Notes under the pieces: model-generated
What the model was told of the DNA's origin: nothing
Databases searched by the model: none
What the model saw: the letters and a program-made list of their open reading frames with translations, nothing else
Part shown: positions 1 to 8,204 of the stretch, one piece after another
Numbering within the stretch: the stretch's first letter is position 1
How the letters are laid out: each line of letters starts with the position of its first letter
Assembly: GCA_025454395.1 (NCBI GenBank)
Contig: JALOOM010000046.1
Coordinates: 1-64,000 of the forward strand
Reading direction: 5' to 3'
Length of the DNA: 64,000 nt
Origin: Elainella sp. Prado103
GTDB taxonomy: Bacteria > Cyanobacteriota > Cyanobacteriia > Elainellales > Elainellaceae
Translations under genes and position numbers: made by a program

Positions 1-1
1 C

Positions 2-974
2 CCGGAAAATCGTCCGAAACCCTTTCAGGGATTGAAACTACCCATGTCGTCAGAAACGGAATTCGATCGGGCCCGGAAAATCGTCCGAAACCCTTTCAGG
101 GATTGAAACGAGATCACCATAACGATCCCACAGGCCCGCGCCATTGCCGGAAAATCGTCCGAAACCCTTTCAGGGATTGAAACAGTTAAAACCTGTCACG
201 ACAGAATCAGCGGACTACCGGAAAATCGTCCGAAACCCTTTCAGGGATTGAAACCAGCCGATCGTCCAGCTCGCCCCAGAGAACGAGCCGGAAAATCGTC
301 CGAAACCCTTTCAGGGATTGAAACGCTTCGTAAAAACCTTCGAGTACATAATTCTCGACCGGAAAATCGTCCGAAACCCTTTCAGGGATTGAAACAAGCA
401 AAAGCAGGCTGATATCAGCTTCTCGAAGTTGCCCGGAAAATCGTCCGAAACCCTTTCAGGGATTGAAACCCAGGCTCGCTTGCCATTGCCGCCATGCGGG
501 GAGCACCGGAAAATCGTCCGAAACCCTTTCAGGGATTGAAACAGTTATGCGGCTGGCGAAGTTTTGGATATCCAAAACCGGAAAATCGTCCGAAACCCTT
601 TCAAGGATTGAAACGTTTGATCAAACTTTGAACCCTGGCAAGATCCGGCCCGGAAAATCGTCCGAAACCCTTTCAGGGATTGAAACCGTCGTCACAGCAG
701 TATGGGCTCCTGAAGTTCGATCCGGAAAATCGTCCGAAACCCTTTCAGGGATTGAAACCAAAAATAGCGGCTCAGACTCCTGCCCGGTCGCGTCCGGAAA
801 ATCGTCCGAAACCCTTTCAGGGATTGAAACCTAGATGCTTCGCTTGCCCTTTGCCCGTGTCACTCCGGAAAATCGTCCGAAACCCTTTCAGGGATTGAAA
901 CTCAAGCGTGGCGCTTGCGTTGCCCAATATTTTTAGCCCGGAAAATCGTCCGAAACCCTTTCAGGGATTGAAAC
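2..974 (+). CRISPR. CRISPR array, 14 repeats, cut by window edge
   Basis: Fourteen copies of a 37-base repeat begin at 2, 73, 147, 218, 288, 359, 433, 506, 578, 650, 722, 794, 865 and 938. The thirteen complete spacers are 33-37 bases and all different. The repeat begins CCGGAAAATCGTCC and ends GGGATTGAAAC; its middle CCCT-TTC-AGGG can form a short hairpin. Only the copy at 578 shows a change (one G to A). The ATTGAAAC end is the usual 3' end of cyanobacterial repeats and 5' handle of the crRNA, so the array reads left to right with the leader outside the window. The degenerate repeat at the right end agrees with this. No cas gene is in the window, so the type is not determined. Confidence 0.98.
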
Positions 975-993
975 TGGTAGACAGATCTACCGA

Positions 994-1030
994 TCGTCAA
1001 AATATTCGCACCCCTTTGAGGAATTAAAGC
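994..1030 (+). repeat. degenerate terminal CRISPR repeat
   Basis: Aligned without gaps to the 37-base repeat, this stretch keeps 24 of 37 bases by my count, best in the 3' half (CCCTTTGAGGAATTAAAGC against CCCTTTCAGGGATTGAAAC). The interval from the last good repeat is only 19 bases, shorter than any intact spacer. It marks the trailer end of the array. Confidence 0.75.
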
Positions 1031-1080
1031 GAGACTACACTATCGATCGTTAAGCAAGTGCCAATCGGAAAATCACCTGC

Positions 1081-2100
1081 TCACTGAATCTGCGCGATCA
1101 ACGCATCAGCCTGAAAACTTTGGATCGCCTTCATATACTGTGCCCGTTCAAACGCACTCGCATCCGGACAATAAATTTGACTCATACTACCCTGCATTTG
1201 CGCCACCGACTCATACTCATGCTCCTCCATCCAATGACGCATCTCCGCCTCAATCACCTGGATATGCCCGATCCCATGCCGCAGCAAGGTCGAACATAAT
1301 TGAGTAACCTTTGCCCCCACCATCAGCATTTTTAAGACATCTTGACCCTTCTGGATGCCGCTCGTAGCTGCTAAATCCGCATTAATTCGACCATAGAGGA
1401 TCGCGATCCAACGCATCGGCAACCGAGCAGACTCCGGTGAACTCAGGAGCAAATGCGGATAAACCTCCAGATGATCCAGGTCAATATCAGGCTGATAAAA
1501 GCGATTAAACAGCACCAAGCCATTCGCACCCGCCACATCCAACCGCTTGGCCATGTTCGCCATATTGCTGAAAAATGGACTGAGCTTTATCGCTACCGGG
1601 ATAGTCACTTCCGACTTCACATCTTGCAGAATATCAATGTAATTTTGCTCCACCTCCGATCCACTCAAATTCATCTCCGTGGGCACATAATACACATTCA
1701 GCTCGATCGCATCAGCCCCCGCTTGTTGCATCAGTTGGGCATATTCCACCCAACCCCCTGGTGTATAGCCATTCAGGCTAGCGATAACAGGAATGGAGAC
1801 AGCTTGCTTCGCTTGGCGAATATGCTCCAGATATAACTCTGGCCCAACATGAAACTCTTCCGGTTCTGGAAAGTAAGTCAGCGATTCGGCAAAACTTTCA
1901 GTGCCGTAAGTCAGGTGATGATGCAGTTCAAACTTTTCGCGGATTAGTTGTTCCTCAAACAGAGAATGTAATACCACTGCACCCGCGCCCGCATCTTCCA
2001 TGCGGCGAATGTTATCGATATCTTCACTGAGGGGAGCGGCTGCAGAAGGAACCAAGGGGGATCGCAGCGTTAAGCCCAGATAGGTTGTTGTCAGATCCAT
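1081..2100 (-). CDS. dihydroorotate dehydrogenase-like flavoprotein
   Basis: This 339-residue protein has the FMN-binding (beta/alpha)8-barrel fold of the dihydroorotate dehydrogenase family: N-terminal TTYLGLTLRSPLVPSA, a mid-protein IPVIASLNG strand and GANGLVLFNRF near residues 190-200. The segment that in true PyrD carries the catalytic Cys or Ser (ELN-S-CPN) reads ELNVYYVP here, so it is probably not the pyrimidine enzyme but a DHOD-like oxidoreductase of unknown substrate. It starts 73 bases after the end of nifJ in the same direction, so the two are probably one transcript. A redox role beside the pyruvate oxidoreductase is inference. The family call is firm; the substrate is unknown. 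Confidence 0.9.
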   Translation of the reverse strand: MDLTTTYLGLTLRSPLVPSAAAPLSEDIDNIRRMEDAGAGAVVLHSLFEEQLIREKFELHHHLTYGTESFAESLTYFPEPEEFHVGPELYLEHIRQAKQAVSIPVIASLNGYTPGGWVEYAQLMQQAGADAIELNVYYVPTEMNLSGSEVEQNYIDILQDVKSEVTIPVAIKLSPFFSNMANMAKRLDVAGANGLVLFNRFYQPDIDLDHLEVYPHLLLSSPESARLPMRWIAILYGRINADLAATSGIQKGQDVLKMLMVGAKVTQLCSTLLRHGIGHIQVIEAEMRHWMEEHEYESVAQMQGSMSQIYCPDASAFERAQYMKAIQSFQADALIAQIQ

Positions 2101-2173
2101 AAGTTGTCAGATCTATAAGAAGAGAGGAAGTGGAGAGGTCAGAATAAATGGAGAAGATCAGCCAGGGACGCTC

Positions 2174-5100
2174 TTATCCCTCGGGTTGATCGGCTGCCTT
2201 GCGAGCGGCCAGATACTCATATAGATGCCAGCGATCGTTCACATCAGCTTGCGCTGCTTGCAGGAGGCGTTTGGCATCGGCGGGTTTGCTCTTGGTCAGC
2301 ATCTTAAACCGATTTTCCTCATACATCGATTGGCTCACCGGACGTTTGGGGGCTCCCGTATCGAGATGGAGGGGGTTTTTACCTTCTGCTGTGAGGGCAG
2401 GATTGTAGCGATAGAGCAACCAGCGACCACTTTCCACCACCGCCTTCTGATGGGTCATCGCCGTTTGCATGTTGATTCCATGGGCAATGCAATGGCTATA
2501 GGCAATGATCAAAGATGGCCCATTGTAGGCTTCGGCCTCTAGAAAGGCTCGGAGCGTATGTTCATCCTTGGCTCCCATGGCAACACTAGCGACATAAACA
2601 TTACCGTAGGTCATAGCGATCATGCCCAAATCTTTCTTGGGTGCGGGTTTACCCCCTGCAGCAAACTTAGCCACAGCACCGCGAGGTGTAGCTTTTGAAG
2701 ATTGCCCTCCCGTATTAGAATACACTTCTGTATCCATTACGAGAATATTCACGTTACGACCACTGGCAATTACGTGATCAAGCCCACCAAAGCCAATATC
2801 GTAAGCCCAACCGTCACCGCCAATAATCCAAACACTCTTCTTGACTAGATAATCTGCTACTTTCTCAAGCTGTTTTGCAATTGGAGACTGGAGGGTTTGC
2901 AGAGACTGTTTCAGGGTTTCAACTCGTTGCCGCTGCTCCCAAATATCTGCCTCCGATCGCTGTTCTGCGGCGAGAATTTCTGCGACAAAATTATCTCCAA
3001 ATTCGCTGCTCAGTTGTTGAAGCAATTCTGCTGCAAATTGGGCTTGTTTATCTACCGAAATGCGGAACCCTAAGCCAAATTCCGCATTGTCTTCAAAGAG
3101 GCTATTCGACCAGGCTGGGCCACGCCCATCAGCATTTTTAGTCCAGGGTGTGGTGGGTAAGTTGCCGCCATAAATGGAGGAACAGCCCGTGGCATTGGCT
3201 ACCAACATCCGATCCCCGAACAGTTGGGTGAGTAGCTTCAAATACGGGGTTTCACCACATCCAGCACAGGCTCCTGAGAATTCGAATAGGGGTTCTTGCA
3301 GTTGTTGCTGCCGAATCAGATTGAGTTTCAGCGATCGGCGATCAGGATTGGGCAAACTCAAGAAGAAATCCCAATTCTCGCGTTCCTGTTCCCGCAGGGG
3401 CAACTGAGGAGCCATATTGATCGCCTTTTGGGAAGGCATCGATTTGTTTTTAGCCGGACAGATATCCACGCAAATGCCGCATCCTGTACAGTCCTCTGCT
3501 GCAACCTGGATCGTAAATTTAGTTGCAGCAAAGTCATGATCGCGAGCATTCGCCGATTTGAAGGTGGCAGGTGCATTATCCAGAGCATCTGGCTCATAAA
3601 CTTTGCCGCGAATCACACTGTGAGGACAAACCATAATACATTTGCCACACTGAATACACACATTGGGATCCCAAACGGGAATCTCCTGAGCAATATTGCG
3701 CTTCTCCCATTGGGTCGTGCCAGTTGGATAGGTGCCATCAATTGGCAGCGCACTCACTGGCAGATCATCGCCCTGAGAAGCGATCATTTTGCCTAACACC
3801 TCTCGCACAAAGGCAGGAGCAGCATCAGGGATAGGGGCAGGACGGGTAATCGTGCTGGTAACTGCCAAGGGAATTGTCACTTCATAGAGGTTTTCCAGCG
3901 TGTTATCAACGGCTTGGAGGTTTAAGCGAACAATTTCAGCTCCTTTTTTACCGTAGGTTTTTTCGATCGATTTTTTGATTTTTTCGATCGCTTCCTCGCG
4001 TGGTAACACACCCGCTAAGGCAAAGAAGCAGGTTTGCATCACGGTGTTAATCCGTCCACCCATGCCGTTGTCACGCGCCACCTGATTGGCGTTGATCACA
4101 TAGACTTTGATCTGCTTACGGATGATTTGCTCCTGCACTTCGATCGGTAGGTGATCCCAAACTTCATCTGGATCGTAGGGGCTATTCAGTAAGAAGGTGG
4201 CTCCCTGAGTTGCTGATTCCAATACATCAAGCCGTTCTACAAAATTCCATTGGTGGCAGCCAATAAAGTTCGCTTGCCTGATCAGATAGGTAGAACGAAT
4301 GGGAGTTGATCCAAACCGCAGGTGAGAGACGGTGATCGAGCCGGATTTTTTTGAGTCATAGACAAAATATCCCTGAGCATAGTTATCAGTTTCTTCGCCG
4401 ATAATCTTGATCGAGTTTTTGTTGGCTCCCACAGTTCCATCTGCCCCTAAGCCATAGAACATTGCTCGCACAACATTCGTAGGTTCTGTCGAAAACTGGG
4501 GATCATAATCGAGAGACGTGAGCGTGACATCATCATGGATGCCGATCGTGAAATGATTTTTCGGTTTGGGTGGGTGTAAATGGTCAAACACCGCTTTGAT
4601 CATGGCTGGGGTAAATTCTTTAGAAGAGAGCCCATAGCGTCCGCCCACCACGGTAGGTAAGGTGCCTGTCCAGGCTTCATGCAAAGCAGTGACGACATCT
4701 AAGTACAGGGGCTCACCCCCCGCTCCGGGCTCCTTGGTGCGATCGAGGACGGCGATCTTTTGCACAGTTTTGGGCAGGGCTGCCACCAATTTTTCTGCCG
4801 ACCAGGGGCGATAGAGCCGCACCTTTAGCACACCAACCTTGTCGCCCGTGGGCAGCAGCGCATCGACGGTTTCATGAACCGCTTCACAGCCCGATCCCAT
4901 TAAAATGATCACACGCTCAGCATCGGCAGCCCCGTGATATTCAAAGAGCTGGTAATGCCGCCCAGTTAAGGTGCCAAATCGATCCATCGCTTGCTGCACC
5001 ATGTCTGGGCAGGTGTCGTAGAACGAGTTCACCGTTTCGCGAGCCTGAAAATAGACATCTGGATTTTGGGCCGTGCCCCGTAAAACCGGACGATCGGGAG

Positions 5101-5728
5101 TCAGGGAGCGATCCCGATGGGCAAACACCCATTCATCCTCGATCATGCCTCGAAACTCCTCCCGATCCACAAGAGCAATTTTTTGCACTTCATGAGAGGT
5201 ACGGAAGCCATCGAAGAAGTGAATGAACGGCAGGCGAGATTGCAAGGTAGCCGCATGGGCGATCAGCGCAAAGTCTTGGGCTTCTTGAACCGAGGCAGAA
5301 CAGAGCAAGACAAAACCTGTCCCCCGCACCGCCATCACATCACTGTGATCGCCAAAAATTGACAATCCTTGGGCGGCTAACGAACGAGCTGCAACATGAA
5401 TGACAGCACTGGTTAATTCGCCAGCAATCTTATAGAGATTCGGGATCATCAGTAATAATCCCTGGGAGGCAGTGAATGTGGTCGTTAGCGATCCCGTTTG
5501 TAGCGATCCATGCACCGCTCCTGCGGCTCCCCCTTCGCTTTGCATTTCAACCACACTCGGCAGGGTGTTCCAGAGATTCAACCGTCCTTCTGATGCCCAT
5601 GCGTCTGCCCATTCACCCATCGGCGAGGCGGGGGTAATGGGGTAAATCGCAATGACTTCACTCAATGCGTAGGCGACGCGAGCAACAGCCTCGTTGGCAT
5701 CTAATGTTGCATGGGTTTTGCTAGTCAT
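2174..5728 (-). CDS. nifJ: pyruvate:ferredoxin (flavodoxin) oxidoreductase
   Basis: This protein oxidises pyruvate plus CoA to acetyl-CoA and CO2 and passes electrons to ferredoxin or flavodoxin. From the chosen start it is 1184 residues, the usual length of single-chain enzymes. In order it shows the N-terminal pyruvate-binding domain (YPITPASPMGEWADAW), the second domain with EPGAGGEPLYLDV, a two-cluster ferredoxin domain at about 690-760 (CIQCGKCIMVCP and CTGCGICVDICP), and the C-terminal thiamine-diphosphate domain with CAGCGETPY near 825 and GGDGWAYDIGFGG near 977. I chose the ATG at 5728 because AAGGA lies 8 bases upstream and the family similarity begins there; the frame stays open to 5797. 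It is divergent from the hox genes across a 1.86-kb spacer. Confidence 0.97.
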   Translation of the reverse strand: MTSKTHATLDANEAVARVAYALSEVIAIYPITPASPMGEWADAWASEGRLNLWNTLPSVVEMQSEGGAAGAVHGSLQTGSLTTTFTASQGLLLMIPNLYKIAGELTSAVIHVAARSLAAQGLSIFGDHSDVMAVRGTGFVLLCSASVQEAQDFALIAHAATLQSRLPFIHFFDGFRTSHEVQKIALVDREEFRGMIEDEWVFAHRDRSLTPDRPVLRGTAQNPDVYFQARETVNSFYDTCPDMVQQAMDRFGTLTGRHYQLFEYHGAADAERVIILMGSGCEAVHETVDALLPTGDKVGVLKVRLYRPWSAEKLVAALPKTVQKIAVLDRTKEPGAGGEPLYLDVVTALHEAWTGTLPTVVGGRYGLSSKEFTPAMIKAVFDHLHPPKPKNHFTIGIHDDVTLTSLDYDPQFSTEPTNVVRAMFYGLGADGTVGANKNSIKIIGEETDNYAQGYFVYDSKKSGSITVSHLRFGSTPIRSTYLIRQANFIGCHQWNFVERLDVLESATQGATFLLNSPYDPDEVWDHLPIEVQEQIIRKQIKVYVINANQVARDNGMGGRINTVMQTCFFALAGVLPREEAIEKIKKSIEKTYGKKGAEIVRLNLQAVDNTLENLYEVTIPLAVTSTITRPAPIPDAAPAFVREVLGKMIASQGDDLPVSALPIDGTYPTGTTQWEKRNIAQEIPVWDPNVCIQCGKCIMVCPHSVIRGKVYEPDALDNAPATFKSANARDHDFAATKFTIQVAAEDCTGCGICVDICPAKNKSMPSQKAINMAPQLPLREQERENWDFFLSLPNPDRRSLKLNLIRQQQLQEPLFEFSGACAGCGETPYLKLLTQLFGDRMLVANATGCSSIYGGNLPTTPWTKNADGRGPAWSNSLFEDNAEFGLGFRISVDKQAQFAAELLQQLSSEFGDNFVAEILAAEQRSEADIWEQRQRVETLKQSLQTLQSPIAKQLEKVADYLVKKSVWIIGGDGWAYDIGFGGLDHVIASGRNVNILVMDTEVYSNTGGQSSKATPRGAVAKFAAGGKPAPKKDLGMIAMTYGNVYVASVAMGAKDEHTLRAFLEAEAYNGPSLIIAYSHCIAHGINMQTAMTHQKAVVESGRWLLYRYNPALTAEGKNPLHLDTGAPKRPVSQSMYEENRFKMLTKSKPADAKRLLQAAQADVNDRWHLYEYLAARKAADQPEG

Positions 5729-5990
5729 AACATGAATCCTTTGGGTGGAAATCGCCATGGGTGAACGATCGGAGTAATCGGGGTAATGGCAGAGCAAGAG
5801 TCGCTAAATCTAAAAATTAATTTGATTGATCGACTTAGATCATCGTAGCCAATAAATAATCAAACCCAATAATCGAACAATAAGCTGTTTGTGGTTGTTT
5901 GATTGATCACACTGTTAATATCACAAATATCGCGCTGTTGATGCTGTTCAAGTTGAGTTAGCAAACCGTTCTGAATCAGCTTGGATCGAT

Positions 5991-6110
5991 CCTGCATTAA
6001 TCCTGCACTAATCCTGCATTAATATCGACCCTGCATTAATCTGGAGTCGATGAGGAATTGAATGCAGCCCATCCCCACCGTATTGATCCGTATTGATCCA
6101 TATTGATCTG
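5991..6110. repeat. short direct repeats, 10-11 bases
   Basis: An 11-base unit close to TCCTGCATTAA recurs about four times between 5991 and 6040, partly interrupted. A 10-base unit TATTGATCCG/A occurs three times in tandem at 6081-6110. Function is unknown; such tandem repeats are common in filamentous cyanobacteria. Confidence 0.8.
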
Positions 6111-6314
6111 CAGATGGTCACATAGAGGCTCAATCCAATCGATAGCTCAAATAGATGTCCAGCCAGCTAGATATTTCAGATAGGCATCAGTGGCAAAGAT
6201 CAACATACTTGAAAAGATAAACTATTCGCACGATCCAATATGTTCCTAGATGACAATAAACTGCTGAAAGCGAAAATAGAGCTGTCAAAGCACGCAATTG
6301 AGCCGATCTAATAT

Positions 6315-6369
6315 TTGGCTAACACTTGGCTAACACTTGGCTAATACTTGGCTAACGCTTGGCTAATTG
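6315..6369. repeat. five tandem copies of an 11-base unit
   Basis: The unit TTGGCTAACAC starts at 6315, 6326, 6337, 6348 and 6359, with changes confined to its last four bases. The period is one helical turn. No function can be read from it. Confidence 0.9.
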
Positions 6370-6530
6370 AGAATAGCTAATTGAGGCGGCAGATTTGGCT
6401 CAAATCAATTCAATGCATGGATTCAAAATCATCATAAAACAACCAGTTTGTTGTTTTAGTCTCCTCCCTTAACCTGATGATCTAACTTTATCTTAGTTCC
6501 CGATTTAGCCCTTCGTTGCAATTGTAAAAC

Positions 6531-6560
6531 AACCTGCTTGAACCTGCTTGAACCTGTTTG
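6531..6560. repeat. three tandem copies of AACCTGCTTG
   Basis: Two exact copies and one with a single change (AACCTGTTTG) follow each other at a 10-base period. Confidence 0.85.
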
Positions 6561-7059
6561 CAACCACTGAGAAAACAATCAAAGCAAAACGACTAGAACC
6601 TATTTGAGGTTCAGAGGTTGGTTCTAGAAGTTTATTTTTCCCTATTATCTGCCAGATAAACAAAGATACTTGATGCGGGCTGTTAATTTTTTTGATGATT
6701 GTTTTTTGAGAACAATTAAGTTTTAGATTTCTTTTAAGGTGAGCCTATTGCTTTATCACTGTGAGATAGCGCCAAAAATGGAAGTTCTAGTTGTTCTATT
6801 CTGATGCTTCGTATTTGGGACTACATTTTTCTAGCGTAAAAGTACGGGATGAATCTGAGGAGCTTATTACATTTAGTAAATAAACGGACGAAGGGTGAAA
6901 GATGGATGCCAATCACTTCTTTGGTAGAAACTTCGGTGGAAAGAGGAATAACTTTAAAGAAATAATTAACCTTTGTCGCTAATTACTAATTAGATAATAG
7001 GGTGATAGACGAATCTAATGTCACCTGTATCGAGGGTTTCTTTAAGCTTTTGATGATGA

Positions 7060-7151
7060 TATAGCAATCACCAACGATTTGTGAAAAGGGGGAGCTGTGC
7101 CGACCCACAAGCAAAGTCCAGTACCCTAACAATCTCAATCGGATTGCTATA
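7060..7151. mobile_element. MITE-like element, complete copy
   Basis: The 92-base element begins TATAGCAATC and ends GATTGCTATA, a perfect 10-base terminal inverted repeat. It can be read as 8-base TIRs TAGCAATC flanked by a TA dinucleotide on both sides, the target duplication typical of Tc1/mariner-IS630 type elements. It has no coding capacity. Related sequence occurs at 25462-25565 and 31711-31765, so it is a dispersed family. The source transposase is not in the window. Confidence 0.75.
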
Positions 7152-7372
7152 GAGATTTCAGAATACTCTCAAGAAATGCTTGAAGTAGAATGGCGGACAA
7201 AAACAACATCAACCTTGTTTAATGAATTCTTTAGGAATAGTGACGCTTGGCTGTATGGTAATTGACTGAAATCCAGGCAAAATGATCGATTTGATCCGAT
7301 CGTTAAATTCAGGTTTAAATTGAGGTTTGAAGTTTTGTTGTTGAGTGCCAGCACATTTGAGCACCAGCACAG

Positions 7373-7582
7373 AGTACCAGCACAGAGTACCAGCACATCA
7401 GAAGAGTGGAAGTATTCAAGTCTGAAAGACTAGGTCTTGAAGTACCAGGTTGAAAGGGTAGATCCTGAAATGCTTAGAACTGAAGGGTAGGGTCTGAAGT
7501 CAAGACTGAGGTATCAGAGCTGTAAAGTACCAAAACCGTAAAGTACCAAAACCGTAAAGTACCAAAACTGTAAAGTGTCAGG
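7373..7582. repeat. AGTACCA motif array in the hoxE leader
   Basis: The 7-mer AGTACCA occurs at 7373, 7386, 7441, 7526, 7542 and 7558. The last three belong to a 16-base tandem unit (GTAAAGTACCAAAACC) running from 7522 to just before the hoxE ribosome site, with a partial fourth unit. The first two belong to a 13-base tandem unit. The array lies in the promoter/leader of the hox cluster, so an operator or an RNA-level role is possible; simple repeat expansion is the alternative. Confidence 0.8.
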
Positions 7583-7588
7583 AAAATA

Positions 7589-8149
7589 ATGGTTATGCAA
7601 TCTTCAACTACCGCGCAATCCCCATCTGAGCAGCCTCCCGCGACACAACCCAAAGTAGCCAAGACAAAATCCGAACATCCCAGTGGCGATCGTCGCTTTA
7701 AGACACTCGATATGACGATGAAGCGACACCAATACAAGCCGGATGCGCTGATTGAGGTGTTGCATAAAGCACAGGAATCTTTTGGCTACCTAGAAGAAGA
7801 TGTGCTGACTTACATTGCTCGGGGGCTAAAGCTGCCGCTTAGCAAAGTCTATGGTACAGCCACGTTCTACCATCTGTTTTCCCTCAAACCCAGCGGGGCC
7901 CATACTTGTGTCGTTTGTTTAGGCACAGCTTGTTATGTCAAAGGGAGTAACAAAGTGGCCGAGGAACTCCAGCAAGAACTGGGCATTCAAATGGGCGAAA
8001 CTACACCCGATGGCAAGATTTCCCTCATGGCTGCTCGTTGTATTGGGGCTTGTGGAATTGCTCCGGCAGTGGTGTTTGACGGAACGGTAGCGGGTAAGCA
8101 GCAGCCGGAGATGGCACTCGCCCGGATTAAAGATTGGGAAGCTGAATGA
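7589..8149 (+). CDS. hoxE: bidirectional hydrogenase diaphorase subunit HoxE
   Basis: HoxE is the thioredoxin-like [2Fe-2S] subunit of the NAD(P)-linked bidirectional [NiFe] hydrogenase, homologous to NuoE. The 186-residue protein shows the helical YKPDALIEVLHKAQ start of the family, the KVYGTATFYHLF segment, and the four cluster cysteines as CLGTAC and CIGAC. About 40 residues rich in Pro, Ser and Lys precede the conserved part, so a later start at one of the internal Met codons (MTMKRHQYK) is possible. The ATG at 7589 has AGGA 5 bases upstream. It is the first gene of the hox run and lies directly behind the AGTACCA repeat array. Confidence 0.96.
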   Translation: MVMQSSTTAQSPSEQPPATQPKVAKTKSEHPSGDRRFKTLDMTMKRHQYKPDALIEVLHKAQESFGYLEEDVLTYIARGLKLPLSKVYGTATFYHLFSLKPSGAHTCVVCLGTACYVKGSNKVAEELQQELGIQMGETTPDGKISLMAARCIGACGIAPAVVFDGTVAGKQQPEMALARIKDWEAE

Positions 8150-8204
8150 CGGGTTGGTAACGGGTCGGTAATTGGACTGAGAGGAGAGAGAGGACACTGG
8201 AATT

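Larger units (their letters stand above)
5729..7588. other. gene-free divergent nifJ/hoxE spacer, repeat-rich
   Basis: I see no credible gene in these 1.86 kb; the frames that stay open are short, lack ribosome sites and do not resemble proteins. The stretch is AT-rich and holds several families of short tandem repeats and one complete MITE-like element, listed separately. The promoters of both nifJ (leftward) and hox (rightward) must lie here, but no promoter pair was clear enough to place. Confidence 0.8.

Noticed and set aside
207-401. Minus-strand 64-codon frame within the array
   Set aside because: Also repeat-derived.
470-864. Shared 9-mer TCGCTTGCC in two spacers
   Set aside because: Chance-level similarity in GC-rich short sequences; no wider match between the spacers.
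463-898. Open frames repeating GKSSETLSGIET and ENRPKPFQGLKP
   Set aside because: They are translations of the CRISPR repeats and spacers; the repeat has no stop codon in these frames. No ribosome site or protein family.
7169-7396. 75-codon minus-strand frame with runs of NLNLNLN
   Set aside because: Low-complexity translation of AT-rich repeats, no start context.
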